The translations under genes and the position numbers were made by a program. The notes under the pieces are model-generated. The model searched no databases. It saw nothing but the letters and a program-made list of their open reading frames with translations, and was not told the DNA's origin. From Pseudomonas sp. CROZ-RG-20F-R04-15 (GTDB lineage Bacteria > Pseudomonadota > Gammaproteobacteria > Pseudomonadales > Pseudomonadaceae): DNA of 64,000 nucleotides. The stretch lies in assembly GCF_022662375.1 (NCBI RefSeq), contig NZ_JAKNQL010000023.1, positions 1-64,000 of the forward strand, given 5' to 3'. This document shows, one piece after another, positions 25,424 to 34,158 of this stretch; position 1 is the stretch's first letter; each line of letters begins with the position of its first letter.

Positions 25424-25656
25424 TCTTCTTTCGTCCATGCCATGAGCCGCTGCATTTCTTCTTCGTTGCCGGTCTCTACAACCAGGCCGAAGGTCCGATA
25501 CGACTTCCCGGACAACGAAAGGCCGTCCTCGGTATCAGGGATACCAAGCTTCACTTCGCTCAGTTCTTCCGGAGTGAAATGGATCGCAATATGGTGTGAT
25601 TGGCTTTCGAATACCGACTCGGCGCCGGTCTCGATGCACTTAACCTTGATTTTCAT
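25420..25656 (-). CDS. Hypothetical protein in the head operon
   Basis: 78 residues, MKIKVKCIETGAE.. , acidic, no membrane segment. Its stop overlaps the DUF2213 start and it follows the minor head gene by 24 bp, so it is clearly in the operon. No family recognised. Confidence 0.6.
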   Translation of the reverse strand: MKIKVKCIETGAESVFESQSHHIAIHFTPEELSEVKLGIPDTEDGLSLSGKSYRTFGLVVETGNEEEMQRLMAWTKEE

Positions 25657-25680
25657 GATCGCTCTCGTCGCTGGAATGGA

Positions 25681-26502
25681 TTAGCGGTAGACGCCCGGCG
25701 CTGTGCGGCCTGCGTCTTGGTTGGCCTTGACCTCGCGAGCGCTCACTGGGCGCGCGATGCATCGACACTGATAGTCGGAGCCGGGTTTGATTGGCTTTCC
25801 TTCGGAACTCAGTGGCAGGTCGTCCCAGCGGTAAATCCCTTTGCCGTAGGCGGTGACCTTGTTGGCGATCTCCGAGTGTCGGTGCCGGACACGGCTGTCG
25901 TCGGAGTCAATCCACTGGAAGTACTCGAAGCCGGCGCCCTTCTGCTGCTTCTCAGCCAGTTCGCCATTGATCTTCGATGTCTGGTCGCGGGCAATCATCT
26001 TGGCGCGACGCTGGGTCACCCCGAACTGCTCCTGCAACGCCTTCTCGATGTAGCCAGGTCGCATACCGGAACGCATGTTCGCCAGCACCAACGTCTGCAC
26101 CTCATCCAGGTACTTGGCGGGGATGGACTTGATCAGCTGGGCGTTCTGCTGGGCGGAGGCCTTCAGGTAGTCCTGCATGGCGCTGTTGCCGCTGTACACG
26201 TCGATGCCGGCCGACTTCTTCAGATCTCGCTCGGACTTCTTGAGCGACGACTGAACGAACTCGCCGGCGATACGCGCACCTGCCGCCTGCACCGTCGGCG
26301 ATGACCAGCGACTAACCAGCGTTGATATGGCGTTGATGATCAGGTCAGACCAAGCATCAGTCGTGACTACCGCGTCCTGCGTGTACTCCGGCGCCAGCTG
26401 GCGAACCAGCGGCATGATCTCTTTGCTGATCGACGCCTTGACCTGCTTCACCAGCCGCTGCAGCTTGGCGTTGTACTGGATGCCGATCATGTCCATGGTC
26501 AT
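25681..26502 (-). CDS. Minor head protein, MuF/SPP1 gp7-like
   Basis: 273 residues. The C-terminal half has the MuF pattern: RAKMIARDQTSKINGELAEK, YFQWIDSDDSRVRHRHSEIA and YQCRCIARPV. These proteins bind the portal and may be injected with the DNA. Overlaps the portal stop (ATGA). Confidence 0.85.
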   Translation of the reverse strand: MTMDMIGIQYNAKLQRLVKQVKASISKEIMPLVRQLAPEYTQDAVVTTDAWSDLIINAISTLVSRWSSPTVQAAGARIAGEFVQSSLKKSERDLKKSAGIDVYSGNSAMQDYLKASAQQNAQLIKSIPAKYLDEVQTLVLANMRSGMRPGYIEKALQEQFGVTQRRAKMIARDQTSKINGELAEKQQKGAGFEYFQWIDSDDSRVRHRHSEIANKVTAYGKGIYRWDDLPLSSEGKPIKPGSDYQCRCIARPVSAREVKANQDAGRTAPGVYR

Positions 26503-27875
26503 TCAACCTTGTCGTCAGCATCCACCGGGTCATTGAACATGGTCAGGTCCTCATCAGCCTCCAGCGCGGCGATCTTGTCGTCGTCGAACTGGTAGAGCTC
26601 TTCGGCCTGCAGGCGGCGCTGGATTTGGCTGGTGGTCACAACCCCGCCGTCCTTGTAGAGCATATCGGTCTCGGCCTTGGCCTTGTTGGCAGCGGATATC
26701 TGCACGGCGTCCGGCTGTTTGTACGGATTCCAGACGTAGTTGAAGTCATCCAGCCACCGGCCGGTGGCCGAACGCACCATCACCTCATCGAGCTGGCGAA
26801 GACCGGGATCGATCTGCGTCAGGCGCTTCGATGACAGGTGGTTGTAGTAGTTGGTGTCGTCGCCCTGGCCATCGTTGCCCAGGCCCTTGGCAGACTCGCC
26901 GAATAGGCGCGTCACCGGGATACCAGCGGCACCGGCGATCCAGGTCATGAGCAGGTCAAGCACTGGCGCAACCCCGGAAAGGTCCAGAGTTTTGCGGTCG
27001 TACGTCTCTTCGCCATCCAGCAGCGCCAGATTGATCGATGATTTCATCATGCTGAACAGGGCGTAACGCGCTGTGATGGCGTCGTCCTGATCGCTTGCCA
27101 GCTCATCCGAGAGGCCTTCGCGCTTGATGATGTCGACGTTCGCTTCCTGCATCAGCTCGGCAATGCCGTCCTTGCTGGCGACGATGTCCATCACGTCATC
27201 AAGGCACTTGCGCAGCTCTGAGTCTCCCCAGCCCTGCGTCTGCGCCCGTTGGCGGCGTGGCAGCTTGGCGCCGGCGAACCGGGCGAAGTGCGTCCAGTGG
27301 ATTTGCTGTGCACCGGCAGAGATCGTGTAGAACTCCGGCTGCAAGTAGTTCGCGGCCAAGATGTTGGTTTGGTTCAGGTCCATCGCCGTCATGTCGAAGC
27401 GATCGATGACCAGAAGGCGGTACAGGTCGCCCTTCTTGATCTTTTCCGGCTTGAGCGGCTTGGTCAGGTCCTGGTTGGTCAACATGAGGATGCCTGCGCC
27501 ACCGTACAGGCGCGCCCAACTGGTCGCCTCGCTCACCATGGCCGGCAGTTGCAGGCGGTCTTCCTCGGCCCGGATCACGTCCGCGTCGTCACACTTGAGG
27601 GTGCGCCACTCGCGGGTCATGTCCTCGGCCGGGTAGTCCACGATCGCCCGGGCAAGCCAGCTGGTCTGATATGCCGCGTCCAGCTGCTGGAAGTCGTTCA
27701 GGAACCCGTATTGGAACTGGTTGTGTGAGCGCTTGGCCTTCTGGGTGCCAAGGCCGGATACGACGTTCACCAGGCCGTCACTCGACGATTTGATCTGCGC
27801 CTCGTATTTCTGAGCGGCCCGCACAAGGGCTTTGCCCAGCTTTTTGTCTGCTGGCACTAAGCCCTTCTTGCTCAT
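26499..27875 (-). CDS. Portal protein (DUF1073-like)
   Basis: 458 residues with DUF1073 portal hallmarks: YQTSWLARAIVDYPAEDMTR, ATSWARLYGGAGILMLT, GIPVTRLFGESAKGLGNDG and DDTNYYNHLSSKR. The portal ring is the DNA gate and binds terminase. Some databases label this family with the anti-CBASS name Acb1; I see no 2H phosphodiesterase H-x-T pair here, so only the portal role is supported. Confidence 0.88.
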   Translation of the reverse strand: MSKKGLVPADKKLGKALVRAAQKYEAQIKSSSDGLVNVVSGLGTQKAKRSHNQFQYGFLNDFQQLDAAYQTSWLARAIVDYPAEDMTREWRTLKCDDADVIRAEEDRLQLPAMVSEATSWARLYGGAGILMLTNQDLTKPLKPEKIKKGDLYRLLVIDRFDMTAMDLNQTNILAANYLQPEFYTISAGAQQIHWTHFARFAGAKLPRRQRAQTQGWGDSELRKCLDDVMDIVASKDGIAELMQEANVDIIKREGLSDELASDQDDAITARYALFSMMKSSINLALLDGEETYDRKTLDLSGVAPVLDLLMTWIAGAAGIPVTRLFGESAKGLGNDGQGDDTNYYNHLSSKRLTQIDPGLRQLDEVMVRSATGRWLDDFNYVWNPYKQPDAVQISAANKAKAETDMLYKDGGVVTTSQIQRRLQAEELYQFDDDKIAALEADEDLTMFNDPVDADDKVE

Positions 27876-27891
27876 GGGGTCACCGATTGGG

Positions 27892-29442
27892 TTATAGGAG
27901 GTCGCGGATCGATCGTTTGCCCTTGATGTAAACCTCGGACAAGGCGTCGATCATCACGTCGGTCTGGTCGTCGTACTTGTGGCTGTCGTCGGCAGTGAAG
28001 GACGCGACCTCACACACGAACTCGTAGTTTTGGCTGTCGTCGTACGGAAGGCAGACCAGCTTCGCAGCGTGGAATCCCTGCACGTCGAGTGCGCGGGTCA
28101 GCTTGTCGCGATCCCGAGGGACTGGCGTCACCTTGAGCGGCAGACGCTTCTCCATCTCCTGGATCAGGCCGGTGCCGCTTGATTTGTCCTCGACGTAGAC
28201 CCGACGCAGGATGCCGTTGGCTTTCCCGTTCTTGGCCCATGCGCCTTTGACGAATGCCTCGAACTCGCGACGCAGGGTCTTGGCATCCATCCGTCCGCGC
28301 TTCATGCTCAGCCGGTAGATGCGCCCCTCGGCCACGCCCCATTCCGCGAAAACAGTCCAGTCGTTCCAGGTGTTGGTCTTCTGGGCGGTGTCTGCGGTGA
28401 TGAAGCGGTAGTCGAACTTCTCCGGCAGAGGAAGATCGGCGCCGGCGTCCACGTCGCCGTAGTACTGGAAGTCGTCAGCCGAGAAGATCCCGCCGTCGAG
28501 CGTGTCGGGGTTCTGCATGTACTGACTGCTGAACGTGTACGGGTGAGCCGTACGGAGCGCGATCAGATCGTGAACGTTTTCCTTCGCCGGCCAGTACGAC
28601 CAATAGCCGTCGACCTGCTCGGACCCGCATACGCTCTTGATGCAGCGCTCGCGGATGCCGTCTGGCAGGCTGTCGATGTATTCCTGATTGACCAGGGCCG
28701 GGATCTTGATGTGCAGATCGATCTTCAGGCCCATGCCGCCGGACAGCAGGAACGCAGTCGAGTCGTCGACATGTCCGCGCTGCTGGATCGCGACGAATGG
28801 TGTGCCGCTGTGCGCCTTCCGGCTGCGCAGGGTGTTCACCAGGCGCGTGTGCGACTTGCGCCGCTTGGCCTCGCTGAACAGGTCGTCGATCTTGTCCCAG
28901 TCATCCGCCTGGATGTGACCGGTGTAGCCGTCGCCCATGTAGCCGCCACGGACGCCGGTGATCTGTCCACCACTGGAGCGACTGAATAGCTGGTGTACGC
29001 GCTTCCCATCCTTAGCCAGCGTCCAGTCGTCTACCTTGTCCTTCTCGATGTCGAAGGGGTAGAACTCGCGGAACTCTGAGGACTTGACCAGGGCGCGGCT
29101 GCGCTCGCTGTTCTCGTCCACCAGATTCTTGGAGTAGCTGGTGTTGAGGATCCGCACCCGGCGGTGCTTGACCATCGTGTAGACCGGAAGGTGCACCGAC
29201 CAGAATTCGGTCTTTGTGCCGCCCGGTGGGATGTTGACGACGATGTTCTGCGCTTCGCCTTCCAGCATCTTGCGGGCGGCGTAGTCGAAATAGTGGTGGT
29301 GCCAGTTCGTTCTGAAGCTGTCGCCTTGGGTGATGTTGAACCACAGGCTGGTGAAGGCCAGAGGACTATGCTCGCCAGCCGCGATCAAGGCGGCACGCTC
29401 GTCAACGGAAAGCGTGTCCCACTCGATCGGTTTGATAGCCAT
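27892..29442 (-). CDS. Terminase large subunit
   Basis: 516 residues. The ATPase has a degenerate P-loop (IPPGGTKTEF, residues 71-80) and a Walker-B-like HIQADDWDKIDD. The C-terminal nuclease has FITADTAQKT and a late Asp (QTDVMIDALSEV). The protein drives genome packaging. One base overlaps the small subunit gene. Confidence 0.9.
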   Translation of the reverse strand: MAIKPIEWDTLSVDERAALIAAGEHSPLAFTSLWFNITQGDSFRTNWHHHYFDYAARKMLEGEAQNIVVNIPPGGTKTEFWSVHLPVYTMVKHRRVRILNTSYSKNLVDENSERSRALVKSSEFREFYPFDIEKDKVDDWTLAKDGKRVHQLFSRSSGGQITGVRGGYMGDGYTGHIQADDWDKIDDLFSEAKRRKSHTRLVNTLRSRKAHSGTPFVAIQQRGHVDDSTAFLLSGGMGLKIDLHIKIPALVNQEYIDSLPDGIRERCIKSVCGSEQVDGYWSYWPAKENVHDLIALRTAHPYTFSSQYMQNPDTLDGGIFSADDFQYYGDVDAGADLPLPEKFDYRFITADTAQKTNTWNDWTVFAEWGVAEGRIYRLSMKRGRMDAKTLRREFEAFVKGAWAKNGKANGILRRVYVEDKSSGTGLIQEMEKRLPLKVTPVPRDRDKLTRALDVQGFHAAKLVCLPYDDSQNYEFVCEVASFTADDSHKYDDQTDVMIDALSEVYIKGKRSIRDLL

Positions 29443-29918
29443 CAGTCAACCAGCTTGTCTACCAGGGCCTTAACGAGGGCCGCATCTACTCCGGTTGGCA
29501 CCGCCTTGGGACTCATCGAGCCATCAGCGGAACTCAAATCCACCTGTTGTTTGTTCGTGTATGCCCCGCCAGTCTCTTTGGCTGCCTGCTCCATGAGTTG
29601 AGCGGCCAGTGCAAGGTTCTTGATGCTTTCAGCGCGCTCAGCCATTCGGCCAAGGGCACGCAATCGGAACGCCCGGTTGGCGATCGGGATGTCGGCGGTG
29701 TCTTCGCGGAAGCGCTTTCGGGTGTCCTCGAACAACGTCACCCAGCGCTTGGCCAGGCACTTACCTGAAGTCTTTGTAGGGTCGTGCGTCTCAACCTGTT
29801 GGCGGGTGATCGTCACTCCATATTCTTTCTGGACAGACTCAACCACCTGAGAAGGCGTGTCGAAGCATGCCAGGGCCTGAACGATAAAGGCCTTCACGTC
29901 GGTTTGAAGGGCAGCCAT
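29442..29918 (-). CDS. Terminase small subunit (DUF2280-like)
   Basis: 158 residues. The N-terminal helix-turn-helix region (IVQALACFDTPSQVVESVQKE, VTITRQQVETHDP) is that of DUF2280 proteins, which recognise the packaging site. A helical middle should oligomerise. Confidence 0.83.
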   Translation of the reverse strand: MAALQTDVKAFIVQALACFDTPSQVVESVQKEYGVTITRQQVETHDPTKTSGKCLAKRWVTLFEDTRKRFREDTADIPIANRAFRLRALGRMAERAESIKNLALAAQLMEQAAKETGGAYTNKQQVDLSSADGSMSPKAVPTGVDAALVKALVDKLVD

Positions 29919-29949
29919 AAATTCTCATCCGTCCAATGCCTGTCCAGAA

Positions 29950-30564
29950 TCAGGCCGACTTGAGCAGACAGGTTCCGCAGGCCCTCGATATATTCAATTT
30001 CCCCACCTCAGCGGGATTGTTTGCAGCGTCCACCAGCTCTTGCACTTGAGGGCTTGCACCATACCGACGCACCACACCGACGAACTCTTCAACGTCGTGT
30101 CCGCGCATCTCAAGCTTGGGCAATCCTTCCTGGGTGAACTTGGGTGCGCCGTACTGATCTTTGGCCTGAGCGATGTGATAGAGCTCATGCTCGACCAGTG
30201 CGCAGAAGTCAGCGTCAGAGCATTGGGCGCAGTAGTCAGCCGCCAGGGTGATGATGTAGGCTGGCACGGCGCCGAACCAATCCAGCATCTGCTGTTCCAT
30301 CCTCGCTTTCTGCCAACCACCGGCGCGGAACGCTACCTGTTCAGCTTGACCGACTACCGTGCGCCCCTTCTTCGTGAAGGCAGCAGACGCCCACATGACT
30401 CGCACGTCCGCATCGATCAGATGGGCGTGGTCTTCGTTGTGGATGCTGCCGGTGTCGGCGAGGATTTCGGTTTGCAGCCAATCCCATACTTCTGGAGCAG
30501 GCTTCAGGCGCATACCGACTTCGGACAAGTCGAGCAGCGATGCCGGAGGCAAAGGCCTATCCAT
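29950..30564 (-). CDS. Putative metallopeptidase
   Basis: 204 residues with HELYHIAQ, an HExxH zinc-protease motif at about residues 127-131, preceded by YIITLAADYCAQC. Two later Cys (CGTC) could bind metal. Genes of this type occur just before terminase in many Pseudomonas prophages; the substrate is unknown. The start lies a few bases from a palindromic repeat at 30572-30630. Confidence 0.68.
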   Translation of the reverse strand: MDRPLPPASLLDLSEVGMRLKPAPEVWDWLQTEILADTGSIHNEDHAHLIDADVRVMWASAAFTKKGRTVVGQAEQVAFRAGGWQKARMEQQMLDWFGAVPAYIITLAADYCAQCSDADFCALVEHELYHIAQAKDQYGAPKFTQEGLPKLEMRGHDVEEFVGVVRRYGASPQVQELVDAANNPAEVGKLNISRACGTCLLKSA

Positions 30565-30571
30565 TCACCAC

Positions 30572-30630
30572 CTCAGTGTCGCGACACGTTTTTACGAACC
30601 GAGAAATGTGTCTCGACCTATTTGGGTCGA
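30572..30630. repeat. Palindromic repeat, copy 1
   Basis: A 22-base segment (30572-30593, core GTGTCGCGACACG) is repeated exactly in inverse orientation at 36634-36655. Here CGACACGTTTTT faces an imperfect arm AAATGTGTCTCG (30604-30615). Next to it TCGACC / GGTCGA (30613-30618, 30625-30630) form a second hairpin. See the matching finding. Confidence 0.7.
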
Positions 30631-30965
30631 CGGTCAATCCCGCCAGGCGCCTTGTCACACCCCATGCAGTGTTCACAGTTCATGGTGCGGCATAACCACG
30701 CCTTCACCCTCTGCCACCAAATGACCATGAAGATGTGACGCATACCGGCAAGGGCCAATGAGACGTGCAATGTGATCCCGGCAGTGGTCGGGGCCATGAT
30801 GAAAATGTTCTGGTCGCGACTCATCACCACGAAGCCGCTGATGGCAATCGCCGAGTAGATCAGCTTGCCGATGACACCGTCCCGCACTCGCCCGCTCAGA
30901 ACACACCAGGTCGCCCACAAGGCAATCAAGCCGCAGGCGATGGAGTTGATCAGTTCAAGATTCAT
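30618..30965 (-). CDS. Membrane protein, possible holin component
   Basis: 115 residues with about three membrane segments (INSIACGLIALWATWCVLSG, LIYSAIAISGFVVM, LHVSLALAGMRHIFMVIWW) and a Cys-rich tail (CEHCMGCDK). Overlaps the upstream membrane gene (ATGA), so the two may work together. Similar pairs before terminase genes are often annotated as holin or holin-like. Confidence 0.5.
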   Translation of the reverse strand: MNLELINSIACGLIALWATWCVLSGRVRDGVIGKLIYSAIAISGFVVMSRDQNIFIMAPTTAGITLHVSLALAGMRHIFMVIWWQRVKAWLCRTMNCEHCMGCDKAPGGIDRRPK

Positions 30966-31300
30966 GGTGGATTGCCTCCCCCGAACCGCTGGCGAATTAG
31001 CGCCCAGAGGTCAGCGGCTTTGATGGCTCGGTTGATGGCTGCCAGCAGCGATCCGCCGAAGGTGCCCAGCAAGAAGCCAATGCCCGCGACGATCTTTGGC
31101 TCGGTCACACCCAGATAGGTGCTGACCATGCTCGTTAGGTACAGAGAGCAGGCAATGCCGGTGACCAGGAAGATCATCCAAGCCCGCCAGTCGGCCAGGT
31201 CGTCTTTGTGCCACCAGCTTGCGACGACAGCACCGACCAATCCTGCGATCAGCAATTCAAACCTGTCGATTTTGTCGAGCAGGCGCTGCAATAACTCCAT
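30962..31300 (-). CDS. Putative holin
   Basis: Start ATG 31300 with GGAG upstream (112 residues); an in-frame ATG at 31321 would add seven. A short amphipathic start, then about three membrane segments (LIAGLVGAVVASWW, MIFLVTGIACSLYLTSMV, IVAGIGFLLGTFGGSLLAAI) and a basic tail. This is a holin-like layout. Endolysin and spanins lie 22 kb downstream on the same strand. Confidence 0.6.
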   Translation of the reverse strand: MELLQRLLDKIDRFELLIAGLVGAVVASWWHKDDLADWRAWMIFLVTGIACSLYLTSMVSTYLGVTEPKIVAGIGFLLGTFGGSLLAAINRAIKAADLWALIRQRFGGGNPP

Positions 31301-31383
31301 GCGCTCGACTCCGTGGGGCATGTGTTGAATCAGCCCCGTCAGCACTCCCAGCTCGGAGCAATGGGTGTGGCGGGGCCGAAAAC

Positions 31384-31409
31384 GAAAAAGCCCCTGCAAG
31401 TGCTGAGGC
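31384..31409 (-). terminator. Possible terminator before the holin genes
   Basis: On the minus strand GCCTC (31405-31409) pairs with GGGGC (31390-31394, one wobble) around a 10-base loop, followed by TTTTTCG. It lies between the tRNA genes and the putative holin. It would need read-through or antitermination for late expression. Confidence 0.45.
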
Positions 31410-31620
31410 CCTGAATAGGTGCGCTCGTCTTTCCGAGCTGTCGTCCAAAGGCCTTCTCAACGTCGACGCCCCTTTGCATCGATCTCGCTGATCCAGTCTC
31501 TCGCCACTCTGCAAGCATGTGAGGTCAGAGTGCGGGGCTGCCGGTGTTGATTCCGTACGTCGCACTATCCGGCTATCGACGTCCAGGCCTTCCCTGGGGC
31601 TGTCCTGGCTACAGTGTTGC
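31410..31620. other. No gene seen; possible late leader region
   Basis: About 210 bases between the tRNA-Asn 3' end and the possible terminator before the holin. I see no convincing ORF. A late promoter could lie here but none is clear. Confidence 0.3.
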
Positions 31621-31696
31621 TGGCTTGCACGGGAGGACTCGAACCTCCGACAAGGCGGTTAACAGCCGCCTGCTCTACCAACTGAGCTACGCGCCA
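31621..31696 (-). tRNA. tRNA-Asn(GTT), phage-encoded
   Basis: 76 nt ending in encoded CCA. D-arm GCTC/GAGC, anticodon stem GGCGG/CCGCC with loop CTGTTAA (anticodon GTT), T-arm GGAGG TTCGAGT CCTCC, discriminator G. Acceptor TGGCGCG / CGTGCAA has one G-A mismatch at pair 2 and one G-T pair, so it is slightly degenerate. Confidence 0.9.
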
Positions 31697-31699
31697 ATG

Positions 31700-31775
31700 T
31701 GGTGCCGTCACGAGGATTCGAACCCCGGGCCATTCGCTTACAAGGCGACTGCTCTACCGCTGGAGCTATGACGGC
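31700..31775 (-). tRNA. tRNA-Thr(TGT), phage-encoded
   Basis: 76 nt with encoded CCA. Acceptor GCCGTCA/TGACGGC is perfect, D-arm AGCTC..GAGC, anticodon loop CTTGTAA (anticodon TGT), T-arm CGGGG TTCGAAT CCTCG. Three bases separate it from tRNA-Asn, so the two are probably cotranscribed in the leftward phage operon. Confidence 0.9.
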
Positions 31776-31791
31776 GAATTTCAGGCAATAA

Positions 31792-31819
31792 AAAACCCGG
31801 CACGATGGCCGGGTTTTCT
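31792..31819. terminator. Bidirectional terminator upstream of phage tRNAs
   Basis: AAAACCCGGC (31792-31801) and GCCGGGTTTT (31808-31817) form a 10-bp stem with a 6-base loop, with A- and T-rich flanks on both sides. It ends the leftward nin-like operon after the 31902-32483 gene and before the tRNA genes. Confidence 0.85.
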
Positions 31820-31901
31820 TGAATCATGAGTAAGTTGCCGGAGGCAAAACTCTAACAGTGACGAAATCATGCCATGAGCCGCACGGGAACGCAATAGGCC
31901 C

Positions 31902-32483
31902 TCAAGCGGCCTCACGCATTTCGTAAATTACCGCAGCAACTGGACTCAGTGCACGGCGATCCAGATCCTCGCAGCACTCGAAAATCAGTTGCAGAACACC
32001 ACCCCAATCCCGCTCCCAGTTGCACGACTCCAACCGAACCCCGTACACCTGCCACAGCCACGCCCGGAACTTCTCGGCGTTGGCGAGCGGGTCCTCATTG
32101 GCCGACTGGCCACCTTGGTGCATGTAGCGGTACCGGCTCATGACGCCCTTCACCACGTACTCCAGCTTTTCGCGCTTGGCCGCAGTCATCCGTGGCGATC
32201 TGTTTTGCACCAGCAGGAACACCACGTCTTCGGCCGCCTCGCGGATGTCGTCGCTCTGATCGGCGGCGTACATGAAATCACCGAAGACGCGGATATGCGG
32301 GTGAAGCCTGGCGATTGCTGACTGGATGTGACCGGCCAGGGCGCCATGGACGGCATGATTGGCCGTTGGCCCGCGCTCCGTGTTCTGCACCACCACGCCA
32401 AGCTGGACGACATCGGAGGTCTGGCCGGGGGCCGGGTTGTATTTGCAGTCATGCCAAGCCTGGCGCGCTGAGTTGATTTTCAT
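31902..32483 (-). CDS. Unknown protein in the antiterminator position
   Basis: 193 residues, MKINSARQAWHDCKYNPAPG.. , soluble, several Cys and Trp. It overlaps the NinG stop and is the last gene before a terminator and the late region, where lambda-like phages keep Q. It is followed by tRNA genes and a terminator. A Q-like antiterminator role is an inference from position only; I recognise no domain. Confidence 0.5.
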   Translation of the reverse strand: MKINSARQAWHDCKYNPAPGQTSDVVQLGVVVQNTERGPTANHAVHGALAGHIQSAIARLHPHIRVFGDFMYAADQSDDIREAAEDVVFLLVQNRSPRMTAAKREKLEYVVKGVMSRYRYMHQGGQSANEDPLANAEKFRAWLWQVYGVRLESCNWERDWGGVLQLIFECCEDLDRRALSPVAAVIYEMREAA

Positions 32484-33085
32484 GCTGCCTGCCCCTTTTT
32501 CAGTTCGCGGGTCTTGGCCCGGTATTCAGCCTTGATGGTTTTGATTTCTTCGACGGTGTACTTGCGGGGCTCATGAGGCCCTTCAAGCCATGCCACGGTT
32601 TCGGCGCCGATGCGCAGCACCAACCGGATGCGGTACTCGACCGCGTTACCGGACAGGTTTCGGTTGCACTTCACGCACTGGCGGTGGATGTTCAGTGGCT
32701 CGAATCGCAGCTCGGGGCAGGCGCCAACGGATCGGTAGTGGCCGGCGTCCCAGCGGCTGCCCGTCATCAGGTCGTTGTCGTTCGGCATCGAATCGCAGCT
32801 GATGCATGGCAGGTGCGCGTCACGCAGGCGGATGTACTCGTTCGCGGCCGTCTGAGCTTCGCGGAGGTGATCCGCCCTGCTCTTCAGCTTCTCCTTGCGC
32901 ACCTGGATCTCGCGGCGGTCGCGCTGGGCTATGGCCTTGCGGGCTTTGTCCTGATTCTTCGGCGCGTCGATCAATGCGCATGCCGGGCTGCAAACCGCTT
33001 GCCCCATCCGCGACGGGACGAATGAGGCCCGGCAGGTCGCGACTCGGCATTTCTTCGGTTTGGGCTGCTTCCTTTCGATAGTCAT
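32480..33085 (-). CDS. ninG: NinG/Rap-like recombination nuclease
   Basis: 201 residues. N-terminal zinc-ribbon-like Cys (CRVATCRASF, CSPACALID), a basic coiled helix, then CISCDSMPNDNDLMTGSRWD, AGHYRSVG and NIHRQCVKCNRNLSGN. This is NinG/Rap, a Holliday-junction-type nuclease of the lambda nin region that aids Red-like recombination. The phage has its own Bet and YqaJ proteins on the other arm. Confidence 0.88.
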   Translation of the reverse strand: MTIERKQPKPKKCRVATCRASFVPSRMGQAVCSPACALIDAPKNQDKARKAIAQRDRREIQVRKEKLKSRADHLREAQTAANEYIRLRDAHLPCISCDSMPNDNDLMTGSRWDAGHYRSVGACPELRFEPLNIHRQCVKCNRNLSGNAVEYRIRLVLRIGAETVAWLEGPHEPRKYTVEEIKTIKAEYRAKTRELKKGQAA

Positions 33086-33360
33086 TCGGCCTCCTTCAGG
33101 CGCTTTCGATAGGCCTGCATGGCCTTCTCGTTACGAGCCTTCCGACGCTTGTGGTTGATCGGCTCCATTACACGGAGGAATCCCCACAGCAACAGCACCG
33201 ACACCGGGAACGTGATCAGCATCGCCAGCCGCAGTACGAATGCGGTCGATGCGTAACCGAGCCGGTAGAGCCCCTTCCATGCCTCCCGGTACATGTCAGC
33301 GTCAAACATCCCGGTGGCAACCTGCCAGGCGATGTAGCGGAGGGTGAGCTTATTGGTCAT
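33082..33360 (-). CDS. Small membrane protein, hypothetical
   Basis: 92 residues with a hydrophobic region (STAFVLRLAMLITFPVSVLLL) and a basic C-terminus (NHKRRKARNEKAMQAYRKR). Overlaps ninB and ninG. No family recognised. Confidence 0.6.
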   Translation of the reverse strand: MTNKLTLRYIAWQVATGMFDADMYREAWKGLYRLGYASTAFVLRLAMLITFPVSVLLLWGFLRVMEPINHKRRKARNEKAMQAYRKRLKEAE

Positions 33361-33754
33361 AGCGGCCGTCCCAGTGATCAGTAGCGCTCCACTTCACGTC
33401 ATGCTCGGCGCCGAAGGCATGCATCAGCTCGAACAGATCACTGAACCACTTCTGCGACTGCTTGCGGGTCGAGACGGCCATCACGACGAAGCCACCGTCG
33501 AGGCCCGGCTCCGCACGCTGCTTCTCCAGCGATGCACTGAAAAGGCACTTCCAGTCCTCACTGGTCAGTTTTTTGCCGTGCCAGACCACCTGCTCGGATA
33601 CGTCCTTGAGCATTGCCCACATCTTGCGGTTGCAGACGTCCGGGCGTTTCTCGTCCTTGATGACCACGATCTTGGGTTTGGTGAAGTCGGTTGCATGCAG
33701 GACGCCCATGAGGCGGCTGATATCGCGCTGGCTGCGGATTGGGAATTCGGTCAT
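33350..33754 (-). CDS. ninB: NinB-like recombination protein
   Basis: 134 residues with the NinB pattern: FPIRSQRDISRLMGVLHATD, NRKMWAMLKDVSEQVVWHGK, LTSEDWKCLFSASL and STRKQSQKWFSDLFELMHAF. NinB binds single-stranded DNA and works with Red-type recombination. Confidence 0.9.
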   Translation of the reverse strand: MTEFPIRSQRDISRLMGVLHATDFTKPKIVVIKDEKRPDVCNRKMWAMLKDVSEQVVWHGKKLTSEDWKCLFSASLEKQRAEPGLDGGFVVMAVSTRKQSQKWFSDLFELMHAFGAEHDVKWSATDHWDGRYDQ

Positions 33755-34158
33755 TGCCCGAACTCCTTGAGCAATTGGCGCGCACCCATGACGGCACCTT
33801 TGTCGCCGGAGGTGCGGCTAATGTCCTTGAGCCACCCCAGCATTCGGGTGTTCTGTGCTTTCAGGTCGATGACCATGCCAAGCAACTCATCGCCATCGGC
33901 GTCCATGTCGGACTTGAGCGCTTCGCCAATCGCGCCAAGATCGCAAACGGCCGCAAGAAGCATGCGTTTGTGCGATTCGAGATCCTTGCGAATCACCTCG
34001 GTGTCAGCCAGCAGCTCCAGAGCCACCTCCTCCACGGTCTTCTCCCTGAGGAATTCCTGCAGCGCCTCGGTGTTGCGCTTCCAGTCTGCGCAGTCGGCAC
34101 GGAATGACGCGGCTTCGGCCCACAGCAGCTTCTGAAGTTCTTGTTTGTCGATGGTCAT
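33751..34158 (-). CDS. Coiled-coil protein, hypothetical
   Basis: 135 residues, almost wholly helical, with heptads over residues 20-110 (WKRNTEALQEFLREKTVEE, LGMVIDLKAQNTRMLGWL). Overlaps ninB and the small gene upstream. No family recognised. Confidence 0.6.
   Translation of the reverse strand: MTIDKQELQKLLWAEAASFRADCADWKRNTEALQEFLREKTVEEVALELLADTEVIRKDLESHKRMLLAAVCDLGAIGEALKSDMDADGDELLGMVIDLKAQNTRMLGWLKDISRTSGDKGAVMGARQLLKEFGQ

Noticed and set aside
26499..27875. Anti-CBASS Acb1 function for the portal protein
   Set aside because: The name is attached to this family in some databases, but the characteristic pair of H-x-T motifs is not visible and the gene is in the portal position.
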